Below are positions 1 through 7,260 of a stretch of 64,000 bases of DNA, piece after piece (position 1 is the stretch's first letter; every line of letters begins with the position of its first letter). A program made the position numbers and the translations under genes. Below the pieces are notes generated by a model. It did not search any database. It saw only the letters and a list, made by a program, of their open reading frames with translations, and was not told the DNA's origin. The DNA is from Flavobacterium coralii (GTDB taxonomy: Bacteria; Bacteroidota; Bacteroidia; Flavobacteriales; Flavobacteriaceae): contig NZ_JAHDIU010000004.1 in assembly GCF_019891545.1 (NCBI RefSeq), forward strand, positions 124,001 to 188,000, in the 5' to 3' direction.

Positions 1-184
1 ATACACTGAATAAATCGTCAGTATTAGATATATCCCATCGCAAAAAAGGGAGGTGAACATCAAACAGCGTCAGCAGGCTGAATATAATTAAAGGTATTGC
101 AAACAGCCCCACATTCCAGAATATGAGTTTCTGAGTAATGCCGCCAATCCTGTATTCAAGTTTTAAATCGTCTAAAAGTCCCAT
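1..184 (-). CDS. Rhomboid-family membrane protein, N-terminal part (cut by window edge)
   Basis: The frame opens at an ATG at 184 and stays open to the left edge, giving about 61 residues beginning MGLLDDLKLEYRIGGI. A hydrophobic stretch (residues about 20-42, LIFWNVGLFAIPLIIFSLL) looks like a first membrane helix. The gene starts only 5 bases after the stop of the complete rhomboid gene upstream, so the two should be co-transcribed. Tandem rhomboid genes downstream of mutL are common in flavobacteria, and this N-terminus fits the second copy. The catalytic Ser and His lie outside the window, so activity cannot be judged. The assignment rests on context and N-terminal resemblance. Confidence 0.6.
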   Translation of the reverse strand, partial: MGLLDDLKLEYRIGGITQKLIFWNVGLFAIPLIIFSLLTLFDVHLPFLRWDISNTDDLFSV

Positions 185-189
185 TAAAG

Positions 190-939
190 TTAATCCCAAC
201 GGTTATTGTTAAACTGGTTTTTCTTCCAGTACCACATCATTAAAAAGCCTATAAGTGCGCCACCCAGGTGGGCAAAGTGCGCCACGCCGTCGTCCCATCG
301 GCTGCCGAATATGGCCTGCCCCCTAAGCCCAAGGAAAAGGTCTATGGCGAGCAACCCCGGTACAAAATATTTAGCCTTTATTGGTACAGGTATAAATAAG
401 AGCATAAGCTCTGCGTTAGGGAACATAAAAGCAAAAGCAACAATTATACCATATAGCGCCCCCGATGCACCCACTACGGGAGCAAGAGATGAAACCAGTC
501 CGTCAAACTTACTTTCTGAAATATACTCAAGCCAACGCGTGTCATACCTGTCTGACAAAATAGTATCTATTACAGATTGTTTGGTAAAGCCATTATCTAT
601 TAAAGGCTGTATGGCATCATTAAACTGAATGTAATTAACCCCTAAGTGCAAAGCCGCAGCGCCAAGCCCGCAAGAAAAGTAAAAGAATAAAAACTTCTTT
701 GCACCCCAAAAATGTTCTAAAGCACTACCAAACATATATAACCCGAACATATTAAATAAAATATGCATAAGCCCGCCATGCATAAACATATGCGTTACAA
801 TTTGCCACGGCATAAATAAAGGGCTTTCGGGGAAATACAGGGCCAGGTACTGAAAGGCAGGCTTTACCAGTAAAGAAGCCACAAAAAAGATTATGTTTAT
901 TATAATTAACTGCTTAACAGTTTCGGTAATGCGCATCAT
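190..939 (-). CDS. Rhomboid family intramembrane serine protease
   Basis: A 249-residue polytopic membrane protein that should cleave transmembrane substrates within the inner membrane. The rhomboid landmarks are visible: His59 and Asn63 in GLMHILFN, the catalytic serine motif GASG at 157-160 (Ser159), and the second catalytic residue His224 in AHLGG. An insertion of about 50 residues (about 100-150) between the second and third helices is hydrophilic and longer than in E. coli GlpG. The start codon overlaps the mutL stop in an ATGA arrangement (936-939), so translation is probably coupled to mutL. There are two adjacent ATG codons (939 and 936). The overlap with mutL fits either one. Confidence 0.9.
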   Translation of the reverse strand: MMRITETVKQLIIINIIFFVASLLVKPAFQYLALYFPESPLFMPWQIVTHMFMHGGLMHILFNMFGLYMFGSALEHFWGAKKFLFFYFSCGLGAAALHLGVNYIQFNDAIQPLIDNGFTKQSVIDTILSDRYDTRWLEYISESKFDGLVSSLAPVVGASGALYGIIVAFAFMFPNAELMLLFIPVPIKAKYFVPGLLAIDLFLGLRGQAIFGSRWDDGVAHFAHLGGALIGFLMMWYWKKNQFNNNRWD

Positions 940-2810
940 ACGGCAAATCGTTTATCTAAATCTTCCACACTTACGGTAATGAAAGTGGGCTTATTAAAGG
1001 GTGATACATCGGGTTCTTTACAGGCAAACAACGAATTTACCATATTTTCCTGCTCTTTTTCGGTAAGCAGGGTACCTGTTTTTATCGCCAGGCTTTTAGC
1101 CATAGATTTTGCTATGCTGTCGCTTTGGCTAAAGCTGCTGTCGGGCACTTCCTGCTGCAGGTCGTTTATAAGCTCTTCAAGCAGTATGCTAACCTCACTT
1201 TCAGAAACATTTACAGGAAGCCCCGACACTACAATATGGTCATGGTTTACTTCTGCAAAAACAAAGCCTGTATTTTCTAATGAAGACTTCATTTCACGTA
1301 TCAGGTCAAGTTCGGTTTTATTAAAGTGCAGCACCAGCGGAAACAGCAACTGCTGGCTGCTGCCATGCTGCACCGTTATATTTTTAAGGAACTGTTCGTA
1401 TAATATCCTTTGGTGCGCCCTTTTCTGGTCAATTATTACCATACCCGATTTTATGGGGCTTACAATATATTTTTTATGTATCTGGTAAGTTGTCTGTACC
1501 GCCTGCTCAACCTCATTTTCATTAAAGAGCGAACCTGTAATTTCATCCTCCTCAAAATCCGTGCCTTCAAATTCTTCTGTAGCGGGCGTTAAGCCTGTAT
1601 AAAGGCTCTCCCAGGCAGGCATACGTTCCTGCTTACGGAACTGCCTTACAGGTGCAGATGAACCACCCGAAGTACCAAACGCACTTTTAGCTGGTTTATC
1701 ATCGGCAAATGGGTTAAAATTACGGTCAACTTCAACCATAGGCATAACAGCCTCTTTACGCTCATAATCATAAGGCGTGTCAAGATTGGCATCCCTTTCA
1801 AAGTCCAAGACAGGGGCAACATTAAACTGCCCGAGGCTATGTTTTACAGACGAACGCAGGATGGCATATAAAGCATGCTCATCATCAAACTTAATTTCGG
1901 TTTTAGTTGGGTGAATATTAATATCTATTGTATTAGGCGGAACGTCGAGATATAAAAAATAACCCGGCTGGCAGCCATCTTTCAGTAAGCCTTCATAAGC
2001 CGCCATTATAGCGTGGTGCAGGTAGCCGCTTTTTATAAAACGGTTATTCACAAAAAAGAACTGTTCTCCCCTGCTCTTTTTGGCAAATTCCGGTTTAACA
2101 ATAAAACCCTGTACCTGAACAATCTCCGTACTTTCATTTACCGGAACCAGTTTTTCGTTGGTGCGGGCACCAAAAACGCCTACTATGCGCTGGCGCTGGT
2201 TTGATGACGGCAAGTTAAACATTTCGCTGCCGTTGTGATACAGCACAAAGCTGATACCCGGGTGTGCAAGTGCTACCCTTTCGAACTCATCAATAATATG
2301 GCGAAACTCTACAGTGTCCGATTTAAGGAAATTGCGGCGCGCAGGTATATTAAAAAATAAATTCTTTACAGAAAAAGAAGTCCCCTTTGGCAACACAGCT
2401 ACATCCTGGCTGACAAACTTACTGCCCTCTATAATAATATGGGTACCCAGCTCCTGCTGGTCCTGCTTTGTTTTAAGCTCTACATGTGCAATAGCAGCTA
2501 TACTGGCAAGTGCCTCGCCCCTGAAGCCTTTGGTGTGAAGAGCAAAAAGATCTTCCGCATGCCTTATTTTACTGGTGGCGTGGCGTTCAAAGCACAGGCG
2601 TGCGTCGGTAACATCCATACCTTTACCATTGTCGATAACTTGTATGAGGGTCTTGCCTGCGTCTTTAACGATTAGCTTAATATCAGTTGCACCGGCATCA
2701 ACAGAATTTTCCAGTAATTCCTTTACTACCGATGCAGGCCGCTGCACCACCTCTCCGGCGGCTATCTGGTTGGCAACATGGTCAGGAAGTAACTGTATAA
2801 TACTGGACAT
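936..2810 (-). CDS. mutL: DNA mismatch repair protein MutL
   Basis: MutL is the ATP-driven matchmaker that couples MutS mismatch recognition to strand removal. The GHKL ATPase motifs are intact near the N-terminus: ELLENSVDAGA, DNGKGM and TKGFRGEAL. The chosen start at 2810 (MSSIIQLLPDHVANQIAAG) gives 624 residues and matches the conserved MutL N-terminus. The open frame continues 35 codons further upstream, but that part crosses the terminator hairpin of the preceding lipoprotein gene and reads as unrelated sequence. In the C-terminal domain the usual endonuclease motif DQHA(X)2E(X)4E reads DQKRAHQRILYE, and the final CPHGRP-type motif reads SPFNKP, so metal-dependent nicking may be lost or altered. 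The gene is followed with a 4-base overlap by the rhomboid gene. Confidence 0.95.
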   Translation of the reverse strand: MSSIIQLLPDHVANQIAAGEVVQRPASVVKELLENSVDAGATDIKLIVKDAGKTLIQVIDNGKGMDVTDARLCFERHATSKIRHAEDLFALHTKGFRGEALASIAAIAHVELKTKQDQQELGTHIIIEGSKFVSQDVAVLPKGTSFSVKNLFFNIPARRNFLKSDTVEFRHIIDEFERVALAHPGISFVLYHNGSEMFNLPSSNQRQRIVGVFGARTNEKLVPVNESTEIVQVQGFIVKPEFAKKSRGEQFFFVNNRFIKSGYLHHAIMAAYEGLLKDGCQPGYFLYLDVPPNTIDINIHPTKTEIKFDDEHALYAILRSSVKHSLGQFNVAPVLDFERDANLDTPYDYERKEAVMPMVEVDRNFNPFADDKPAKSAFGTSGGSSAPVRQFRKQERMPAWESLYTGLTPATEEFEGTDFEEDEITGSLFNENEVEQAVQTTYQIHKKYIVSPIKSGMVIIDQKRAHQRILYEQFLKNITVQHGSSQQLLFPLVLHFNKTELDLIREMKSSLENTGFVFAEVNHDHIVVSGLPVNVSESEVSILLEELINDLQQEVPDSSFSQSDSIAKSMAKSLAIKTGTLLTEKEQENMVNSLFACKEPDVSPFNKPTFITVSVEDLDKRFAV

Positions 2811-2894
2811 AGGTTTAATAAAAGTACTTGTTTGATGAACCCTCAAAGTTACACAAATATTGTGGAACATCGAAAAAATTAAGGAACGGCAAAA

Positions 2895-2932
2895 CATCAA
2901 AAAGGCAGCAAACACAAAAGTATTGCTGCCTT
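2895..2932 (-). terminator. Intrinsic terminator after the 2955-3407 lipoprotein gene
   Basis: A 10-bp perfect stem (2902-2911 with 2923-2932) with an 11-base loop is followed on the minus strand by TTTTTG. It ends the lipoprotein transcript and lies upstream of the chosen mutL start. Confidence 0.65.
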
Positions 2933-2954
2933 AATAATTATGGTGGTTTATTGT

Positions 2955-3407
2955 TTATCTGATAATAGTACCATCCGGTTTAAAACGGATACTGTTACGG
3001 TTACGCGCTACCGAAATGCGTTGCAAAAACTGTAAATCGCCACTGTTGGCACCTTCAACAATTGCTTTGTACCTGTCCGCCACAGCAAAGGTTTCATCTG
3101 TACCAAATATCAGCGGGTAGAGTTTTTTATCGATTAAAATTTTACGCTTGCTGGTTTCTATCCAGCGGTTTATTTTACTGCCCGATATCTTATAGTCATA
3201 ATAAAGGGTATAATTGCCATCCTCATGTATCAGGCTGAAGTAAACATCTTTATAATTACCATCAAGCTTATCTTTAAGGGCGTTGGTTACACTAACAGGC
3301 AATATGTAAACTATACTGTCATCATCGGGTATATCCGCAGCTTTCTTTTTAGAGCCGCATGAAACTATCGTAAAAACAAGCAGTAACAGTGGTATAACTT
3401 TTTTCAT
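2955..3407 (-). CDS. Hypothetical lipoprotein
   Basis: A 150-residue protein with a lipoprotein signal peptide (MKKVIPLLLLVFTIVSC, lipidated Cys17), followed by a lysine- and aspartate-rich linker. The mature part is a mix of short beta-like segments (YTLYYDYKISG, SIRFKPDGTIIR) with no family I recognise. Its location should be the periplasmic face of the outer or inner membrane. It stands alone, with its own terminator downstream and about 95 bases separating it from the next minus-strand gene. Function unknown. Confidence 0.75.
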   Translation of the reverse strand: MKKVIPLLLLVFTIVSCGSKKKAADIPDDDSIVYILPVSVTNALKDKLDGNYKDVYFSLIHEDGNYTLYYDYKISGSKINRWIETSKRKILIDKKLYPLIFGTDETFAVADRYKAIVEGANSGDLQFLQRISVARNRNSIRFKPDGTIIR

Positions 3408-3501
3408 TTTAAAAGGTTTTTGTTTTCGAATTTTTTAAAATTAAAAAAGACAGCTTAAAAACAAAAGCCCGTTAAGAAAGGTTTAGGTTATGTTAATGCC
3501 A

Positions 3502-3828
3502 TTACCGCTCTGCAAGCAGCACATCATTTTTAGCAAGGGTGCGTATAACAAAACATGCACAAAACAGGTAATAGTAATTAACCTGAACCCTTACATAGCC
3601 GTATGCCCCATACAGCAGGAACAGCACAAGCCCACCCATGATGATTTCTGAAAGGTACGGCATCCTGAACCTGAAACGCGCCTGGTAAAGGCTTAGCGGA
3701 GTTAATACTGCATAAGCTATTGTAGCAGTCTTTAAAACTGTGCCGGCAAGATAGACGCGCCCTAAAAATGTTAACCCGAAGCTTACAAGCATTGCAAGGT
3801 ATATAAGAAAGGAAAGTTTTCGTAACAT
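3502..3828 (-). CDS. Small integral membrane protein, unknown function
   Basis: A 108-residue hydrophobic protein with three or four likely membrane helices (about 5-25, 32-48, 58-78 and 82-96), ending in a short polar tail (AKNDVLLAER). No enzyme or transporter motif is visible. An overlapping frame (3578-3850) lacks hydrophobic periodicity and is rejected. The gene is flanked by the rpsT terminator upstream and a lipoprotein gene downstream, on the same strand. Confidence 0.65.
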   Translation of the reverse strand: MLRKLSFLIYLAMLVSFGLTFLGRVYLAGTVLKTATIAYAVLTPLSLYQARFRFRMPYLSEIIMGGLVLFLLYGAYGYVRVQVNYYYLFCACFVIRTLAKNDVLLAER

Positions 3829-3960
3829 AATTAAATCCTGAATACCGCAAAAATATTCAAAAAATCATGCTATCAATTAATTAAATAGTATAACAGTTAA
3901 TTAGTTATTAACATTATTTATTATATAGATAATCACAGTATACTGTATTTATATATCAAA

Positions 3961-3987
3961 TAAAAAAGCCCCCAATAGTGGGAGCTT
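3961..3987 (-). terminator. Intrinsic terminator of rpsT
   Basis: On the minus strand an 8-bp stem (3980-3987 with 3966-3973, one G-U pair) and a 6-base loop are followed by six U residues. It lies 27 bases after the rpsT stop. Confidence 0.8.
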
Positions 3988-4013
3988 ATTATATCTTATA
4001 ACTACTGTAAAAA

Positions 4014-4265
4014 TTACAGAGCTGCTACGTGCCTTGTTAACTTAGACTTCAGGTTAGAAGCCTTGTTAGCGTGTATAATGTTTTTCTTAGCCAGTTTGTC
4101 GATCATAGAAATAACACCTGCTAATTTTTCAGAAGCTTCATTCTTATCAGTAGCCATACGTATTGCTTTTACAGCGTTACGTGTAGTTTTATGCTGATAC
4201 CTGTTCAACACCCTCTTTTTTTCGTTGCTTCTTATTCTTTTTAAAGCTGACTTATGATTTGCCAT
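4014..4265 (-). CDS. rpsT: 30S ribosomal protein S20
   Basis: An 83-residue basic protein starting MANHKSALKRIRSNEKKR, the canonical N-terminus of bacterial S20, which binds 16S rRNA early in small-subunit assembly. The helical, Lys/Arg-rich composition, the length and the conserved tail (NKASNLKSKLTRHVAAL) all match. It lies directly downstream of two tRNA-Glu genes on the same strand and ends at a strong terminator, so it may be transcribed from the tRNA promoter as well as from its own. Confidence 0.97.
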   Translation of the reverse strand: MANHKSALKRIRSNEKKRVLNRYQHKTTRNAVKAIRMATDKNEASEKLAGVISMIDKLAKKNIIHANKASNLKSKLTRHVAAL

Positions 4266-4305
4266 TTTCTTTTACTCTTAATAATGTCTTACTATCTTTT
4301 TTTCG

Positions 4306-4377
4306 TAGTCCATAGGGGAATCGAACCCCTGTTACCAGAATGAAAATCTGGCGTCCTAACCCCTAGACGAATGGACC
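4306..4377 (-). tRNA. tRNA-Glu (anticodon TTC)
   Basis: A 72-base cloverleaf on the minus strand. The acceptor stem GGTCCAT pairs with ATGGACT (G1-U72 wobble). The anticodon stem CCAGA/TCTGG holds the loop TTTTCAT, giving anticodon TTC. The T arm AGGGG-TTCGATT-CCCCT is intact, and no CCA is encoded, as usual in this phylum. It is the second of a tandem pair and lies 40 bases upstream of rpsT. Confidence 0.95.
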
Positions 4378-4390
4378 ATTTTATTGTTCC

Positions 4391-4409
4391 ACGGGCGGGT
4401 CGCCCTTTT
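4391..4409 (-). other. Small hairpin between the two tRNA-Glu genes
   Basis: GGGCG and CGCCC pair around a 3-base loop in the 38-base spacer. It could be a processing or pausing structure in the tRNA precursor. It lacks a U-run that would make it a clear terminator on the minus strand. Confidence 0.35.
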
Positions 4410-4415
4410 GTTTTG

Positions 4416-4487
4416 TAGCCCGTAGGGGAATCGAACCCCTCTTGCCAGAATGAAAATCTGAAGTCCTAACCGATAGACGAACGGGCC
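4416..4487 (-). tRNA. tRNA-Glu (anticodon TTC), second copy
   Basis: A 72-base cloverleaf on the minus strand, with acceptor GGCCCGT/ACGGGCT and anticodon loop TTTTCAT (TTC). The T arm GGGG-TTCGATT-CCCC is identical to the other copy. It differs from the downstream copy in the acceptor stem, the D stem and loop and the top of the anticodon stem, so it is a diverged rather than a fresh duplicate. It is the first gene of the tRNA-tRNA-rpsT unit, 23 bases after its -7 box. Confidence 0.95.
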
Positions 4488-4509
4488 GTTTGTTCCTCTA
4501 ATGCGGATG

Positions 4510-4539
4510 CAAAAGTACAACTAATTTTGATTTCTGCAA
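4510..4539 (-). promoter_or_regulatory. Promoter of the tRNA-Glu/rpsT unit
   Basis: On the minus strand TTG (4537-4539), then 19 bases, then TACTTTTG (4510-4517) match the Bacteroidota consensus TTG-N17-23-TAnnTTTG. The tRNA begins 23 bases after the -7 box. Confidence 0.75.
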
Positions 4540-4571
4540 GAGTGGAACAAAAAATTTTCAAAAAAAAAATT

Positions 4572-6047
4572 CTAATATGCTTTGGCAAATAACACACGGC
4601 CTTTACTTGGCGCGCCTGTAAGCACGCAGCTTCCGGCTTCTTCTTCCCTGTTTAGCGGTATGCAGCGTATAGTTGCCTTTGTTAAGTCTTTTATCTTCTC
4701 TTCGGTTTCGCCTGTACCGTCCCAGTGCGCCGAAACAAAGCCTCCTTTATTTTCAAGTACATCTTTAAACTCTTCAAAGCTGTTTACTTCGGTAATATGT
4801 GCATCACGGTATGCAAGCGCTTTGTTGAACAGGTTTGCCTGCATTTCCTCTAAAAGGTTTTGTATGTAATGTACAATATCGGCATGGGCAACCACTTCTT
4901 TTGTAAGTGTATCGCGCCTTGCTACTTCAAAAGTACCGTTTTCAAGGTCTTTCGGCCCTATGGCAACACGCACAGGCACGCCTTTTAGCTCATATTCATT
5001 AAACTTCCAGCCCGGCTTTTGTGTGTCACGGTCATCATATTTTACGGATACCCCAAGTTTCCTTAGCATAGCCATCAGTTGTTTCGCTTCCGCAGAAATA
5101 GCTTCAAACTGCTCATCGTTCCTGTATATCGGCACAATAACAACCTGTATTGGTGCAAGGTTTGGCGGCAGCACCAGCCCGTTATCATCGCTGTGGGTCA
5201 TAACAAGCGCTCCCATAAGCCTTGTGCTAACACCCCATGATGTAGCCCATACATATTCCTGCTTGCCCTCTTTGTTGGCAAATTTAACATCAAAAGCCTT
5301 GGCAAAGTTTTGTCCCAAAAAGTGCGATGTACCTGCTTGTAATGCTTTACCATCCTGCATAAGGGCTTCTATACAGTAAGTCTCTACCGCACCGGCAAAA
5401 CGCTCGTTAGCGGTTTTTACCCCTTTTACTACCGGTATTGCCATAAAATTCTCGGCAAAATCGGCATATACGTTCATCATTTGTTCTGCTTCGGCAATAG
5501 CTTCCTGTTGTGTAGCATGGGCAGTATGGCCTTCCTGCCATAAAAACTCTGCTGTCCTTAAAAACAGCCTGGTACGCATTTCCCAACGCACCACATTTGC
5601 CCACTGGTTAACCAGCAGGGGCAGGTCGCGGTACGATTGTATCCAGCCGCGGTAAGTATCCCATATAATGGTTTCGCTGGTAGGGCGCACTATAAGCTCT
5701 TCCTCCAGTTTCGCATCAGGGTCAACCTCTATAGTTTTTCCGTCTTCACCTGTTTTAAGCCTGTAATGAGTAACCACGGCACACTCTTTGGCAAAACCAT
5801 CTATGTGGCTCGCCTCTTTACTGAAATAAGACTTGGGTATAAACAGCGGGAAATAAGCATTTTGGTGTCCAGTTTCTTTAAACATCCTGTCGAGTTCGGC
5901 CTGCATTTTTTCCCATATTGCATATCCGTATGGTTTGATAACCATACAACCCCTTACTCCCGAGTTTTCAGCAAGGTCTGCTTTTACAACCAGTTCATTA
6001 TACCATTTGGAATAATCTTCTGACCGCGTAGTTAAGTTCTTACTCAT
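4572..6047 (-). CDS. proS: Prolyl-tRNA synthetase (eukaryote/archaeal type)
   Basis: A class II aminoacyl-tRNA synthetase charging tRNA-Pro with proline in the cytoplasm. The 491-residue length, the N-terminus ([21 protein letters not shown]) and the C-terminal end in Ala-Tyr are typical of the shorter archaeal/eukaryotic form, which lacks the inserted editing domain of E. coli ProS. Visible class II features include RPTSETIIW, the arginine-rich stretch [26 protein letters not shown], and an anticodon-binding domain from about residue 300. It is a single gene with its own promoter, transcribed away from the lipoprotein gene at 6148. Confidence 0.96.
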   Translation of the reverse strand: MSKNLTTRSEDYSKWYNELVVKADLAENSGVRGCMVIKPYGYAIWEKMQAELDRMFKETGHQNAYFPLFIPKSYFSKEASHIDGFAKECAVVTHYRLKTGEDGKTIEVDPDAKLEEELIVRPTSETIIWDTYRGWIQSYRDLPLLVNQWANVVRWEMRTRLFLRTAEFLWQEGHTAHATQQEAIAEAEQMMNVYADFAENFMAIPVVKGVKTANERFAGAVETYCIEALMQDGKALQAGTSHFLGQNFAKAFDVKFANKEGKQEYVWATSWGVSTRLMGALVMTHSDDNGLVLPPNLAPIQVVIVPIYRNDEQFEAISAEAKQLMAMLRKLGVSVKYDDRDTQKPGWKFNEYELKGVPVRVAIGPKDLENGTFEVARRDTLTKEVVAHADIVHYIQNLLEEMQANLFNKALAYRDAHITEVNSFEEFKDVLENKGGFVSAHWDGTGETEEKIKDLTKATIRCIPLNREEEAGSCVLTGAPSKGRVLFAKAY

Positions 6048-6100
6048 TTTATTTTAAATTGGCACAAATATTGTTTATATTTAGAAAAAGAATTGTTTCG

Positions 6101-6130
6101 CAAAAATAACCAATTTGTGAAGCCCAACAA
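6101..6130 (-). promoter_or_regulatory. Promoter of proS
   Basis: On the minus strand TTG (6128-6130), 19 bases and TATTTTTG (6101-6108) fit TTG-N19-TAnnTTTG. The box is 53 bases upstream of the proS start. Confidence 0.6.
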
Positions 6131-6147
6131 TAAAAAATGCAGAGATT

Positions 6148-7197
6148 ATGAAAACCCATTACCACAGCCTTAAGCAATTATCCCTCTACTCTATAATGTG
6201 TCTGTTGGGCCTCGCAGTTAGTTCGTGCGGGTCTTACCAAAATACATCAACCTATGATAATGATGGTATTTACGGAAGCTACGACAGCAGGGAACCCCAA
6301 TATAATTATAACGACGGCAACGTAACTGAATACCGTGACGGTGAGGTTACAGGCCAGAATATGAATTACCAGGCATACTTTAAGTCTTTACAGGCGCAGT
6401 ATCCTGCAACAGTGGTTACTGATGTAGAGCAATACAGCTCGTATGACGCTGACACTACTGCTGTGCAACAGGGCGACTCTTATACCGCTTACAGCTATGA
6501 CGCTTACCCCGGGTGGGGTGAAGACCCTGATAATGTTACTGTAAATGTTTACAGTGGCGGCTTTAACAACTGGGGCTGGGGCGCCGGTTGGGGTTGGGGT
6601 GCCGGCTGGGGCTGGAATAACTGGTATGGCGGCTGGTACGGTCCCGGTTGGGGCTGGAACACTGGATGGGGTTGGAATGCAGGCTGGGGCTGGGGCGCCG
6701 GATGGGGCTGGAATAACTGGTACTATCCTTATGGCGGCTGGTACGGAGGCTGGGCACCCTACTACGGCGGCAATTATTACTACCGCAACCAACGTTACTA
6801 CGGTGGCAGGAGTACAGCATATTATGCCGGAGGACGTAACTCTTACTACAACAACGGCAGGTATAACAACAGCAGAAGGTCATCAGATTATAATGCAGGC
6901 AGGAGAAGTTTCAGCAACAACAACAGCCGCAGATATAACAGCAGTACAACTGTAAGGAGCCGTGGCGATGCAGATTATAACACATCCAGAAGCAGGAACA
7001 GCAGCAGGAGCATTTACAATAACTCGTCCCGCAACAATAGCCGTAGCTACACACCTTCATCAGGCAGGAGCAGCTCACCAAGCAGAAGCACAACCGTTAG
7101 CCCGTCAAGAAGTTCAGGCAGCTTTGGCGGAGGCAGGTCTTCAGGAGGTTCACGCGGAGGCGGCGGTTCTCGTGGAGGCGGACGCGGAAGAGGTTAA
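6148..7197 (+). CDS. Low-complexity surface lipoprotein with Gly-Trp repeats
   Basis: A 349-residue exported protein with a lipobox (AVSSC, Cys27). The mature part has three zones. An acidic, Tyr/Asp-rich N-terminal third contains a conventional folded-looking segment (QAYFKSLQAQYPATVVTDVEQY). A central block (about residues 136-210) is built of repeated GWGAGWGW, NNWYGGWYG and YYGG units. The C-terminal third is dominated by Arg, Ser, Asn and Gly (SRSRNSSRS, GGGSRGGGRGRG). The aromatic-glycine block and basic tail suggest an outer-membrane or surface adhesive or polymer-binding protein, but I know no assay-based function. Long frames on both strands across it are by-products of the repeat composition. 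Confidence 0.8.
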   Translation: MKTHYHSLKQLSLYSIMCLLGLAVSSCGSYQNTSTYDNDGIYGSYDSREPQYNYNDGNVTEYRDGEVTGQNMNYQAYFKSLQAQYPATVVTDVEQYSSYDADTTAVQQGDSYTAYSYDAYPGWGEDPDNVTVNVYSGGFNNWGWGAGWGWGAGWGWNNWYGGWYGPGWGWNTGWGWNAGWGWGAGWGWNNWYYPYGGWYGGWAPYYGGNYYYRNQRYYGGRSTAYYAGGRNSYYNNGRYNNSRRSSDYNAGRRSFSNNNSRRYNSSTTVRSRGDADYNTSRSRNSSRSIYNNSSRNNSRSYTPSSGRSSSPSRSTTVSPSRSSGSFGGGRSSGGSRGGGGSRGGGRGRG

Positions 7198-7205
7198 CAT
7201 ATCAG

Positions 7206-7244
7206 TCCCATGTTATTTGAAAGAAGCAACATGGGATTTTTTTT
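7206..7244 (+). terminator. Intrinsic terminator after the Gly-Trp lipoprotein gene
   Basis: A 9-bp perfect stem (7206-7214 with 7228-7236) with a 13-base loop is followed by eight T residues. It separates this gene from the porin gene and shows that an ATG at 7210 is not a start. Confidence 0.88.
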
Positions 7245-7260
7245 AAACAAAAAATATCAC

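Noticed and set aside
2811-2915. N-terminal extension of mutL
   Set aside because: The extra 35 residues precede the conserved MSSIIQLLPDHVANQIAAG start and cross the terminator stem at 2902-2932.
6388-6955. Long open frames on the minus strand and in another plus frame across the Gly-Trp lipoprotein gene
   Set aside because: They arise from the repeated GGN/TGG codon composition; they read as Pro/Ala/Val or Gly/Ala low complexity with no start context or signal.
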